Positions 1 through 6,479 of a stretch of DNA of 17,436 nucleotides are shown piece after piece (the stretch's first letter is position 1; every line of letters begins with the position of its first letter). Location of the stretch: assembly GCA_947472115.1 (NCBI GenBank), contig CANIZU010000017.1:1-17436 (forward strand), read 5' to 3'. Under the pieces are notes generated by a model that did not search any database, was not told the origin of the DNA, and worked only from the letters and a program-made list of their open reading frames with translations. This stretch comes from Flavobacteriales bacterium. GTDB taxonomy: Bacteria; Bacteroidota; Bacteroidia; NS11-12g; UBA955. The translations under genes were made by a program, and so were the position numbers.

Positions 1-319
1 ACTTCCAATGCTTTAGAGATTCTCGAACCATGTCTTCCGGGTTGGCTTCGAGCGTAATTTCTTGGATTTGCGAAATTTCAAAATGCGCTGAAACGGCTTC
101 AAAAATTTGGGTCAGTTGGCTATTGCTGAGTATCGAAGGGCTACCACCACCAAAGTATAGGGTCATTAGACTATGCTTGAATTGAGGCGCTTCTTTGGCA
201 ATTTCTAAACAGATGGCATCAACCAGAGGTTGGATATTTTTGAGTTGGGTACTGAAGTGAAAATTGCAGTAATGACAGGCTTTTCTGCAAAACGGGATAT
301 GGATATAAAGGCCTGCCAT
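1..319 (-). CDS. hemW: HemW-type radical SAM protein, N-terminal part (gene continues past the left edge)
   Basis: About 106 N-terminal residues are present and the rest lies outside the window. After MAGLYIHIPF comes the radical SAM cluster motif CxxxCxxC (Cys11, Cys15, Cys18, within CRKACHYCNFHF), followed by an FGGGSPSIL segment equivalent to the GGGTPS SAM-binding loop of HemW/HemN, and then EANPEDM. HemW is known as a haem chaperone that resembles coproporphyrinogen III dehydrogenase but has CxxxCxxC followed by NF or DF, as seen here; many databases still label it an oxygen-independent coproporphyrinogen oxidase. The ATG at 319 places the family's usual MAG-YIHIPFC at the very N-terminus. 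A GAccTTTG box lies five bases before the ATG, so the leader would be extremely short. Divergent from the DUF4271-hemD pair, which supports a haem-related locus. The HemW versus HemN choice is an inference from the N-terminus only. Confidence 0.9.
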   Translation of the reverse strand, partial: MAGLYIHIPFCRKACHYCNFHFSTQLKNIQPLVDAICLEIAKEAPQFKHSLMTLYFGGGSPSILSNSQLTQIFEAVSAHFEISQIQEITLEANPEDMVRESLKHWK

Positions 320-324
320 GGGTG

Positions 325-332
325 CAAAGGTC
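325..332 (-). promoter_or_regulatory. Probable -7 promoter box of hemW
   Basis: On the minus strand the sequence is GAccTTTG, one mismatch from the Bacteroidota -7 consensus TAnnTTTG, ending five bases before the hemW ATG. No convincing -33 TTTG was found upstream. If used, the transcript would begin within a few bases of the start codon. Confidence 0.45.
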
Positions 333-384
333 AGTCTTTTTTTTGAATCGATAATTGGGTCGTGAACATGCCCTATGAATCTGT

Positions 385-392
385 TATTTTTG
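385..392 (+). promoter_or_regulatory. -7 promoter box of the DUF4271-hemD operon
   Basis: A perfect TAttTTTG box ends seven bases before the ATG at 400. With the usual Bacteroidota start point about four bases after the box, the untranslated leader would be about four bases. The position of the box also supports ATG 400 over the out-of-frame ATG at 375, which lies upstream of the box. Confidence 0.65.
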
Positions 393-399
393 CAGTTCG

Positions 400-1581
400 A
401 TGGCTCGCTCAACAAAATTGATTCAACAGGTTTATCTCGCATGGCGGACGATAATGTTGTTGGCAATTGTTTTGGGCGTTTCGGTATCGTTGATGGGTCA
501 GGCGTCTACTGTGGGCAGAACGACCTCGAATCGTACAGTGAGGGATGGTGTGGCTCGGAGTGGTGCGGCGGAGTCGGCAATTAGATCGGAGAGATTGGCG
601 GAGGCGAAATCGAAATCGGAGCGTGAGAAAGAAAAAGAGGAGGTATTGAAGAAAGTGGAATCACAAAAGGCAAGGAAAGCGGCAATGAAAGCTTGGCGGG
701 ATCGATTGAAAAGACCTATTAATGGGTTTGTATTTGAACCAGATTCATTGGGCGCGCGCCCCGATTCACTAACTGTTGTGAAATTCACAAATGGCGTCCA
801 TTTTATTGATTCGTTGAAGGGTGGCAAATTGGATAGTGTATCGGCTCAGATATTACGGATAGATTATGGAACGAAGGTGAAATATAACTACCGTGACCCG
901 TTTGATCCTTACAACAATCAAGTTTTTTATCGTCATGGCCAAGGGAAGTTTTGGTTTTTTGGATTGGGGATGATTTTGTTGGTGGTGATTATGTATTTCC
1001 GGGCGGCCTATCCCAAACAGTTTGAATTAAGGATTAAGGGTATATTTAACTCATATTATTTTAATGAGCTGGTGAATGATCGAACGGTAACCCAGTACAG
1101 TGGCGGGGCGGGGGTGGTTTTTGTGTTGTCGCAAGCCGTGTTTTCTGCAGGTGCGATGCTTTACATGATTTTTGGTGGGTATTTGCAGCTCAATAATTTC
1201 TGGGTTTTTATTCTGCTGTATCTGGCGTTGCTGGGCGGGGTGATGGGATTGCAGGCGATTCAGTTTCTATTTGCCGCAAGTGTACACATGGAATCTATGC
1301 TGAGGCGCTTGATTCAAAGGCAGTATAACGTGAACTTTGTCCTTGCCCTAATCTTCTTTCCCTTATTCTTGGTTACCTACTACAATGGTTATAAGTTTGA
1401 TGGCGCACCCTTGGCAGATTGGGTTTCGTTTATGTTGGTATTGTGGATTGTGATACGCTCTATATTGTCGTTTGTGGGCTTGTTTCAAGATAGGCAATTG
1501 AATTTCCTTGCATTTTTGTATTTTTGCACCCTAGAAATACTTCCGTATACGGTCTTGTTTGCTAGCATATCCAGAATTTAA
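400..1581 (+). CDS. DUF4271 family multi-pass membrane protein
   Basis: 393 residues. The N-terminus carries a hydrophobic segment (about residues 17-33) that could be a signal peptide or first membrane helix. A highly charged, probably coiled stretch follows (about residues 62-104, rich in Glu, Lys and Arg), then a polar region. From about residue 183 there is a run of membrane helices with the sequence character of DUF4271: YYFNELVNDR, the Gly-rich turn QYSGGAG, and a terminal helix with LEILPYTVL. The family is largely confined to Bacteroidota and has no established function. It is commonly found directly upstream of uroporphyrinogen-III synthase, as here, where only two bases separate the stop codon from hemD. 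This suggests co-translation and perhaps a membrane role linked to haem synthesis, but that is inference. The long charged N-terminal extension before the DUF is the notable part. Confidence 0.88.
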   Translation: MARSTKLIQQVYLAWRTIMLLAIVLGVSVSLMGQASTVGRTTSNRTVRDGVARSGAAESAIRSERLAEAKSKSEREKEKEEVLKKVESQKARKAAMKAWRDRLKRPINGFVFEPDSLGARPDSLTVVKFTNGVHFIDSLKGGKLDSVSAQILRIDYGTKVKYNYRDPFDPYNNQVFYRHGQGKFWFFGLGMILLVVIMYFRAAYPKQFELRIKGIFNSYYFNELVNDRTVTQYSGGAGVVFVLSQAVFSAGAMLYMIFGGYLQLNNFWVFILLYLALLGGVMGLQAIQFLFAASVHMESMLRRLIQRQYNVNFVLALIFFPLFLVTYYNGYKFDGAPLADWVSFMLVLWIVIRSILSFVGLFQDRQLNFLAFLYFCTLEILPYTVLFASISRI

Positions 1582-1583
1582 CT

Positions 1584-2354
1584 ATGTCCTCAGCAGAACG
1601 CGAAATCAAAGTCAAGAGCATATTGATTACTCAGCCACAACCGGAGGCGGGGAAAAATGTGTATGAAGACTTCGTGAAGAAGTACAAGTTGAAAATCGAT
1701 TTTAGGTCGTTTATTCACATCGAGCCGATGGCACCGCGTGACATTCGCAAGCAGAAAATCAACTTTTTGGATTTTACGGCCATCATCTTCAATTCTCGCA
1801 ATGCGGTAGATTATTTTTTCTCTTTGGCAACGGAGATGAAGATCGAGATGCCAGCGGATACCAAGTATTTTTCGATCAACGAAGGGGTTTCCAATTACGT
1901 GCAGAAGTACATCGTACCAAGAAAGCGGAAGATGTTTTTTGGCAAGGGGACGGAGGCGGATTTTCTGACTTTGTTTAACAAGAATCACAGCACGGAGAAG
2001 TTTTTATTTCCTTGCAGCGATATTCGTAAGCCCAGTATTCCTGCTCATTTTGCGCAGTTGGGGTACAATTTTACGGAGTGCATTATTTATAACACGGTGA
2101 GTAGTGATTTGAGTGATTTGGCGGATGTGTTTTACGATATTTTGGTGTTTTTCTCACCGGCGGATATCAAGAGTTTGTATGATAACTTTCCTGATTTTGT
2201 GCAGAACACCACGCGGATTGCAGGCTTTGGAAGCAGCACACAGCAGGCAATTGCGGAGCACAATTTGATTTTGGATATTGCGGCGCCGGCGCCTGGGATT
2301 CCAAGTATGTTGGCGGCGTTGGAAGAATATACTTCTCGGGTTAACGGGAAATAA
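1584..2354 (+). CDS. hemD: Uroporphyrinogen-III synthase
   Basis: 256 residues, the normal length for the family. HemD cyclises hydroxymethylbilane with inversion of ring D to give uroporphyrinogen III, the branch point to haem and sirohaem. The N-terminus has KSILITQPQP followed by a middle segment FTAIIFNSRNAVDYFF, which matches the family's 'F.SxNAV..F' region. The second domain has VFFSPADIKSL and IAGFGSSTQQAI, equivalent to the usual 'FTSPSAV' and 'AIGxxTAxAL' elements. HemD sequences are poorly conserved, so this rests on the pattern of these segments and on the DUF4271 context. The start is fixed by the two-base gap after the upstream stop codon. It converges on the methyltransferase gene with ten bases between the stops. 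Confidence 0.88.
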   Translation: MSSAEREIKVKSILITQPQPEAGKNVYEDFVKKYKLKIDFRSFIHIEPMAPRDIRKQKINFLDFTAIIFNSRNAVDYFFSLATEMKIEMPADTKYFSINEGVSNYVQKYIVPRKRKMFFGKGTEADFLTLFNKNHSTEKFLFPCSDIRKPSIPAHFAQLGYNFTECIIYNTVSSDLSDLADVFYDILVFFSPADIKSLYDNFPDFVQNTTRIAGFGSSTQQAIAEHNLILDIAAPAPGIPSMLAALEEYTSRVNGK

Positions 2355-2364
2355 TTTACACGAT

Positions 2365-3663
2365 TTATTGGAATTTTTGTATTTCGCCGAGCCAGGCGAT
2401 GAATTCGCGTTGTTTTTTGGTGATGAAGAGGGTGAGCGGTCCACCGTCTTTGATTTTGAGGGTTTTGGTGATTTCTGAGGTTGCGATTCCGCAGGATCTT
2501 GGGGTGATATTGAGTTGGGTGATTTGTAGGGTTTTGAGTTGTTGGGCAATATTTCTTAGGCTGCCGTGGAATTCGTTTTGTACCAGGAGGCAGCGGCCGA
2601 AGGCCGCTGGAATCTCCCGCTGGGTGTGGAAGAAGCCGGGGTTGGGCGTGGCAGCAAGGAGGTGAAAGCGTTGCGAGATGGTGGTGTGGAGAGAGGAGGC
2701 GAATATGGCGGGAGATGGTTCCCAAATCAATGGACCTGCATTTATCGACAAAGCGTCCATACGTAACTCCGAGAATCGTAGCCCCAAAATGTTCTTATTT
2801 GATTCAGATTTGTCTGGTATTTCTCTTGTCGACGAGTCTTTGGGCTCCGTCACATCTGCTGATGAAATTTCTGCAACTTCTTTCGTGATAATCTCAATGC
2901 AATCAATCATCGGCACGGAAGATCTGTCCTTGCTGGGGTCTACCAAAACCAGAATTTCCTTGGCTTCGTTTTTGTAACCAATCGACATGATTTCCGTATG
3001 GCATTCGAAATGGTTGAAAATCCAATGGGGGTCGGTCATCGGACTTAGTTTGATAAGCCACAATTTGCCCACAGCTCCATGAACTTGAATTAAATCAAAA
3101 ACATTGGGTAAATAATCTTCCGCCTGAAATGATTTCCTAGCACCTTGAGGTCTTCGGTCTGGATCTACGTACACTAAGTCAAATCGCGCATCTGGATTCG
3201 CTTCTAGCCACATTTCGGCCGTCGATTCCAATCGGGTAGCCTCAATGCCTAGCCTTGTCCAATTGTATCGAACAACCGCATTCAACGATTCGTCAGGATC
3301 CAGGCTTAAAACTGTGCTGCCGCTTTTACTCCAAGCCCAATCGTCGATACCCAACCCACCCGTCAACGATAACATCGTGTTCGCCGGAAAATGCTTGGCC
3401 TTCCATTGCGCGATGATTTCCGAAGTGCATTGCTCAAAGCCTTTCTGGGTGGCAACGCATCGAGCGGTAAAATGTTGAGGAAGTTTGAGTTGGATCTTGG
3501 CCAATAAGGTTCCTGTAGAATGAATTATTGGGTGCTCGGCATCGCGGTTTTGGCCTTTTTTGTTGAGTTTATTTACATGATTGTCCTTATTCTCGTACAG
3601 TTCGTCTATCCGATGCGAAAAGTCCGGTGAAAATGGATTTATTTTGTATTCGTTAACAATCAT
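2365..3663 (-). CDS. Class I SAM-dependent methyltransferase with C-terminal THUMP-like domain
   Basis: 432 residues from the chosen start. The core has a SAM-binding motif I (LSLTGGLGIDD, about residues 98-108), an acidic motif (LSLDPDE, about 119-125) and a catalytic-loop-like motif DLVYVDPDRRP (about 162-172). The last 100 residues (GRCLLVQNEFHGSL to the end) match the THUMP-like domain of a Bacteroidota methyltransferase family typified by PG_1098 of Porphyromonas. The substrate is unknown; an RNA target is plausible because THUMP domains bind RNA, but this is inference. The reading frame is open for 58 more codons upstream to an ATG at 3837, but that would run antisense across the whole small lipoprotein gene and into ytxJ. 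A perfect -7 box lies eleven bases before the ATG at 3663, which supports the shorter form. The start codon overlaps that of the divergent lipoprotein gene. Confidence 0.85.
   Translation of the reverse strand: MIVNEYKINPFSPDFSHRIDELYENKDNHVNKLNKKGQNRDAEHPIIHSTGTLLAKIQLKLPQHFTARCVATQKGFEQCTSEIIAQWKAKHFPANTMLSLTGGLGIDDWAWSKSGSTVLSLDPDESLNAVVRYNWTRLGIEATRLESTAEMWLEANPDARFDLVYVDPDRRPQGARKSFQAEDYLPNVFDLIQVHGAVGKLWLIKLSPMTDPHWIFNHFECHTEIMSIGYKNEAKEILVLVDPSKDRSSVPMIDCIEIITKEVAEISSADVTEPKDSSTREIPDKSESNKNILGLRFSELRMDALSINAGPLIWEPSPAIFASSLHTTISQRFHLLAATPNPGFFHTQREIPAAFGRCLLVQNEFHGSLRNIAQQLKTLQITQLNITPRSCGIATSEITKTLKIKDGGPLTLFITKKQREFIAWLGEIQKFQ
3639..3646 (+). promoter_or_regulatory. Possible -7 box of the lipoprotein-ytxJ-thioesterase operon
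   Basis: TTATTTTG differs from TAnnTTTG at one position and lies fifteen bases before the ATG at 3662, inside the first codons of the divergent methyltransferase gene. No -33 element was recognised. It is the best candidate in the region. Confidence 0.35.
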
Positions 3664-3787
3664 GAAGAAAGCAGCAAATTTAATCGCAATTGCCCTATTG
3701 TTGGGTGTAGTTTTTACCAGTTGTGGATCACGCAAGCACGACCGTTGTCCTGAAGTAGGAATGAAATCTACTTCTGTTAGAAAATAA
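3662..3787 (+). CDS. Small lipoprotein (41 residues)
   Basis: Begins MKKAANLIAIALLLGVVFTSCGS: two lysines, a hydrophobic stretch, and a lipobox FTSC with Cys21 as the lipidation site. That leaves a mature peptide of only 21 residues with one further cysteine in RKHDRCPEVG. The function is not known to me. Small lipoproteins of this kind are frequent in Bacteroidota and are easily missed in annotation because of their size. The stop codon is one base from the ytxJ start, which argues for a translated, coupled gene. The frame extends upstream to an ATG at 3581, but only from 3662 does the protein begin with a signal peptide, so 3662 is preferred. Its ATG shares the tetramer CATG (3661-3664) with the divergent methyltransferase start. 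Confidence 0.78.
   Translation: MKKAANLIAIALLLGVVFTSCGSRKHDRCPEVGMKSTSVRK
3675..3682 (-). promoter_or_regulatory. -7 promoter box of the THUMP-like methyltransferase, inside the lipoprotein gene
   Basis: Minus-strand sequence TAaaTTTG, a perfect match to the Bacteroidota -7 box, eleven bases before the ATG at 3663. This is the same spacing as in prfC. The box overlaps codons 5-7 of the divergent lipoprotein gene. No clear -33 TTTG was seen. Confidence 0.55.
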
Positions 3788-3788
3788 T

Positions 3789-4139
3789 ATGAATTCCAAT
3801 TGGCTAGAATTGAAATCGGTTGGGGAGCTTCCTGCAATCGTTTTAAAGTCTGCCGATAGGCCGCAAGTGCTGTTCAAACACAGTACCCGTTGTTCTATTA
3901 GTACGATGGCATTAAATCGTCTGATGAAATTGGACGATGCGTTTTTTGCACAAGCCGATTTTTATTATTTGGACTTAATCGCCCATAGAGATGTGTCGGC
4001 CGCTATCGCAGATACCTTTGATGTGCATCATGAATCGCCCCAGGTGGTAGTGGTGATGAATGGGGAAGCGACCTATGATGCATCGCACATGGAAATTAAT
4101 GTCGCCGAATTGCTGACAGAAACTGCCGCAAATTCCTAA
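3789..4139 (+). CDS. ytxJ: YtxJ-type thioredoxin-fold protein (bacillithiol-linked redox protein)
   Basis: 116 residues, close to the family's usual 105-120. The motif VLFKHSTRCSIS (Cys35) is the single-cysteine active site of YtxJ, a monothiol thioredoxin-fold protein proposed to act in bacillithiol redox chemistry. YLDLIAHRDVSAAIADTFDVHHESPQVVVVMNG supplies the second half of the fold, with the cis-proline segment ESPQ that replaces the SPQ seen in relatives. Cytoplasmic, with no signal peptide. It lies between the small lipoprotein (one-base gap) and a hotdog thioesterase (ten-base gap), so an operon is likely. The presence of YtxJ suggests the host makes bacillithiol, but none of the bsh genes are in this window, so that is inference. 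Confidence 0.88.
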   Translation: MNSNWLELKSVGELPAIVLKSADRPQVLFKHSTRCSISTMALNRLMKLDDAFFAQADFYYLDLIAHRDVSAAIADTFDVHHESPQVVVVMNGEATYDASHMEINVAELLTETAANS

Positions 4140-4149
4140 CTCAAACACC

Positions 4150-4545
4150 ATGAAACTTTCCTGCAGCGTGGGTGAAATTCGCATCGTCAAAAAAACGGTG
4201 ACGGATTCTGATCTCGCTACCTTCGAAACAGGAAATGTGCATCCTTTTTACGGCACTTTTGCCTTGGGTAGGGATGTGGAATGGGCTTGTAGACAGTTTG
4301 TGCTAGAAATGAAAGAGGAAGACGAAGAGGGGATTGGCACATTTTTAAACATCACGCATAAATCGCCTGCCTTGTTGGGTGATGAGGTTGAAATCAGAGC
4401 CATTTTAACGGAATTGGAAGGGAATACTGTGAATTGCTCCTTTGCTGTCATGGTATCGGATCGATTGGTGGCTGAAGGATCCCAAGGCCAAAAAATCCTG
4501 AAAAAAGAAAAGGTGCAGCGTTTGATCGATCAGATTCGGGCCTGA
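4150..4545 (+). CDS. FlK-like hotdog-fold acyl-CoA thioesterase
   Basis: 131 residues, the usual length. From memory of fluoroacetyl-CoA thioesterase FlK (catalytic Thr42, Glu50, His76, with Gly69), this protein aligns without gaps at an offset of six: Thr36, Glu44, Gly63 and His70. The local segments also agree: VEWAC here against MEWAC in FlK, and ITHKSPALLG against VTHTAATPPG. The two phenylalanines that give FlK its fluoroacetyl selectivity (33 and 36) correspond to Thr27 and Val30, and Arg120 corresponds to Gln114, so it is probably a thioesterase for another short acyl-CoA. Cytoplasmic. It follows ytxJ by ten bases and is probably its operon partner. The substrate is unknown; a role in removing a reactive or dead-end acyl-CoA is a reasonable guess only. 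Confidence 0.82.
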   Translation: MKLSCSVGEIRIVKKTVTDSDLATFETGNVHPFYGTFALGRDVEWACRQFVLEMKEEDEEGIGTFLNITHKSPALLGDEVEIRAILTELEGNTVNCSFAVMVSDRLVAEGSQGQKILKKEKVQRLIDQIRA

Positions 4546-4559
4546 ACTATTAATTTCGC

Positions 4560-4567
4560 TACCTTTG
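4560..4567 (+). promoter_or_regulatory. -7 promoter box of smpB
   Basis: TAccTTTG, a perfect match, ends ten bases before the smpB ATG. It gives smpB its own transcript although the thioesterase stop is only 32 bases upstream. No -33 TTTG stands at the expected spacing. Confidence 0.6.
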
Positions 4568-4577
4568 AGGTGGACGT

Positions 4578-5039
4578 ATGGCAGTGAAAGACAATAGAAA
4601 GCGTGTAGATGTATTGAACCGTAAAGCCGGTTTCAATTTTCACATCGAACAGCGTTATGAAGCGGGGATGGTCCTATGGGGCGGAGAAGTGAAATCCATC
4701 AGAAATGGGAATGTGAACATGGGCGATGCCTATTGTGTTTTGGAGGATGGTGAAGTGTATCTGTTGCACATGCATATTTCGGAATTTAAGCAATCGAGCT
4801 ACAATGTGCATGAGCCGATGCGACAGCGGAAGTTGCTTTTGAACAAGCAGGAGATTAAAAAAATTGAGGGAAAGATTAAGACCAAGGGGTACACTTTGTT
4901 TCCGATTCGATTGTACGAAAACGATCGTGGGATACTGAAGTTGGAAATTGGGATGGGTCAGGGTAAAAAGACGTTCGATAAGCGGGATGATTTGAAAGAG
5001 AAAGACATCGCCCGAGAGATGCAACGAAGTAAAATTTAG
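4578..5039 (+). CDS. smpB: SsrA-binding protein SmpB
   Basis: 153 residues, normal length. SmpB binds tmRNA and takes the place of the tRNA anticodon arm to enter stalled ribosomes during trans-translation. Recognisable elements in order: RKAGFNFHIEQRYEAG, the GGEVKSIR segment, GDAYCVLEDGEVYLLHMHIS (beta-barrel core), LLLNKQEIKKIEG, and the C-terminal DKRDDLKEKDIAREMQRS that corresponds to the DKR-x-x-x-K-x-x-D tail which enters the decoding site. The start is supported by the -7 box ten bases upstream. The tmRNA gene itself is not in the window. The stop codon overlaps that of the convergent T9SS-secreted protein by four bases, leaving no room for a terminator between them. Confidence 0.97.
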   Translation: MAVKDNRKRVDVLNRKAGFNFHIEQRYEAGMVLWGGEVKSIRNGNVNMGDAYCVLEDGEVYLLHMHISEFKQSSYNVHEPMRQRKLLLNKQEIKKIEGKIKTKGYTLFPIRLYENDRGILKLEIGMGQGKKTFDKRDDLKEKDIAREMQRSKI

Positions 5040-6415
5040 TCGATTTTAATAAACTGGGTCCGATAGTGGGCTCGTTCTTGGGTTGAATCTGTTTTGGATT
5101 CAGCGAAATACATGCCCGAAGAAAGCGCTGAAACATCGATGATGATCTCATTGCCTGCATTGGTGTGGGTTGTGAAAAGGATTCTGCCTGTTGCATCAAT
5201 GATGTTCCAGTCCATGGATTGGGTGGCTAGGCCTAGATTGATTTCGTGGTTTGTTGGGTTGGGTGTAGCCGTAATGGAACGATGTAGGTTGGGTGAGTGT
5301 GTTCCCACTTTTATGGGTGCTGGGATATAGGGTTGATGCACGATGGCCAATGTTTCGAAACACGGCGGCCAGGCTTTCAATTGGTCGGTGGGTTGTTTGG
5401 TGATCATCACATGGTCTGCACTCAGATTTACGATGGATGCCCCGCCTTTAAAAAAACGGCCAACGGTATTCAATTTTCCATTGCTTGTTGGCAGTCCTTT
5501 TCGTCCCCAAAATACCATTTGAACATCCGAAGAGCCTGATGGGCCAACAATTAGAGAGTCTGTATTCAGGCCAATGGGCGCGAAACGAGATTTCATCTGA
5601 GAAATTGTGAACTGCGTAAATGTGGGGTAACTTACAAGTGCAACATAATCGCCGTCTGTAATTCCATTGATTATGGAGTCGATGTGTTTGCCATCGGATA
5701 GCGTAAAGCTGTAATAGACTTGAGAATCTTTGGGGTAGCCAAAAGCCGTTCCGTATCGTCCTGAGGGACATTTGGGAATCACCCCCGCAGAAGTGGGGAG
5801 GAAAGTATTTTGGTCAAAAACAATCAGCACATAGAGGTTTTGGGTATTGTATTTCTGACACATGTTTTGGTGGAGATTGTACCATGCCTGAGATCGGAAA
5901 TGAATGCCACTTGTGGCCGAATAAGAATTGAGGTAAACGCGTTTATAATTGCAGTTGGCACCTTTGGGAAGTACTGGCTCTTCGCCATCTGTGATGAGTG
6001 AATCGTGGTAAAACATGATGCAGTTTGCAGGCATTACGGTGTCGGTTTTCTTGGTGTTGTAGTTCACCGAATAGAAAACAGGGATTCGTTGTCCGGCATA
6101 AATAGTGTCGTTGATTCCAATTCCTTGGGTGGATTTGTATTTGAAGGTAAGGTTGCCGTTTTGATTGATTTCTGTGATGCGATTTCTAGACGAGGCGGGG
6201 CCTGGGTTGGCATCCCAAATGTAGAGATCAGGCTTGGTGTGAAACCAGTTGATTGTGAGTGAAACCGGCTTGACCCAGTTTGGGCCTGTGTTGCGCACGT
6301 ACCATACGATGGAATCGGAATAATCGTCGTGTTCTAATTGAAATCGCTGCGCTTGGGCCTTGGTTGACAATAGTAGGACAATTGCCAAAACCCAGAGTTG
6401 TGCGCGTTGTTTCAT
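5036..6415 (-). CDS. Secreted protein with T9SS type A C-terminal sorting domain
   Basis: 459 residues. The N-terminus MKQRAQLWVLAIVLLLSTKAQAQ is a typical signal peptide with cleavage after AQA. The last 75 or so residues follow the type A sorting pattern: ATPNPTNHEINL, then DWNIIDATGRIL, then SALSSGMYF, and a final RTQFIKID. Such proteins cross the outer membrane by the type IX secretion system and are usually released or attached to surface polysaccharide. The middle (about residues 25-370) has repeated aromatic and Gly/Asn-rich beta-type sequence but no domain that I recognise, so the activity is unknown. The frame reaches back to an ATG at 6433, but only the ATG at 6415 gives a clean signal peptide, and it stands four bases after a perfect -7 box. 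Confidence 0.88.
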   Translation of the reverse strand: MKQRAQLWVLAIVLLLSTKAQAQRFQLEHDDYSDSIVWYVRNTGPNWVKPVSLTINWFHTKPDLYIWDANPGPASSRNRITEINQNGNLTFKYKSTQGIGINDTIYAGQRIPVFYSVNYNTKKTDTVMPANCIMFYHDSLITDGEEPVLPKGANCNYKRVYLNSYSATSGIHFRSQAWYNLHQNMCQKYNTQNLYVLIVFDQNTFLPTSAGVIPKCPSGRYGTAFGYPKDSQVYYSFTLSDGKHIDSIINGITDGDYVALVSYPTFTQFTISQMKSRFAPIGLNTDSLIVGPSGSSDVQMVFWGRKGLPTSNGKLNTVGRFFKGGASIVNLSADHVMITKQPTDQLKAWPPCFETLAIVHQPYIPAPIKVGTHSPNLHRSITATPNPTNHEINLGLATQSMDWNIIDATGRILFTTHTNAGNEIIIDVSALSSGMYFAESKTDSTQERAHYRTQFIKID

Positions 6416-6419
6416 AAAG

Positions 6420-6427
6420 CAAAAATA
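6420..6427 (-). promoter_or_regulatory. -7 promoter box of the T9SS-secreted protein
   Basis: Minus-strand TAttTTTG, a perfect match, ends four bases before the ATG at 6415. The predicted transcript would be leaderless or carry a one-base leader. The box overlaps the alternative upstream start, which argues against that start. Confidence 0.6.
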
Positions 6428-6479
6428 AGTCATTTGGTTATAAGACGCGATTTGTGGGATTGGTTGCGCGGTGGTTGGT

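Noticed and set aside
750..761. Perfect GC palindrome GGGCGCGCGCCC
   Set aside because: It lies in the middle of the DUF4271 coding frame (Gly-Ala-Arg-Pro), has no T-tract, and no regulatory reading is needed.
3581..3787. Longer form of the small lipoprotein starting at 3581
   Set aside because: Only the ATG at 3662 gives a normal signal peptide with lipobox; the extension is antisense to the methyltransferase gene.
2365..3837. Longer form of the THUMP-like methyltransferase starting at 3837 (490 residues)
   Set aside because: The extra 58 codons run antisense over the whole lipoprotein gene and the start of ytxJ, and a perfect -7 box sits just before the ATG at 3663.
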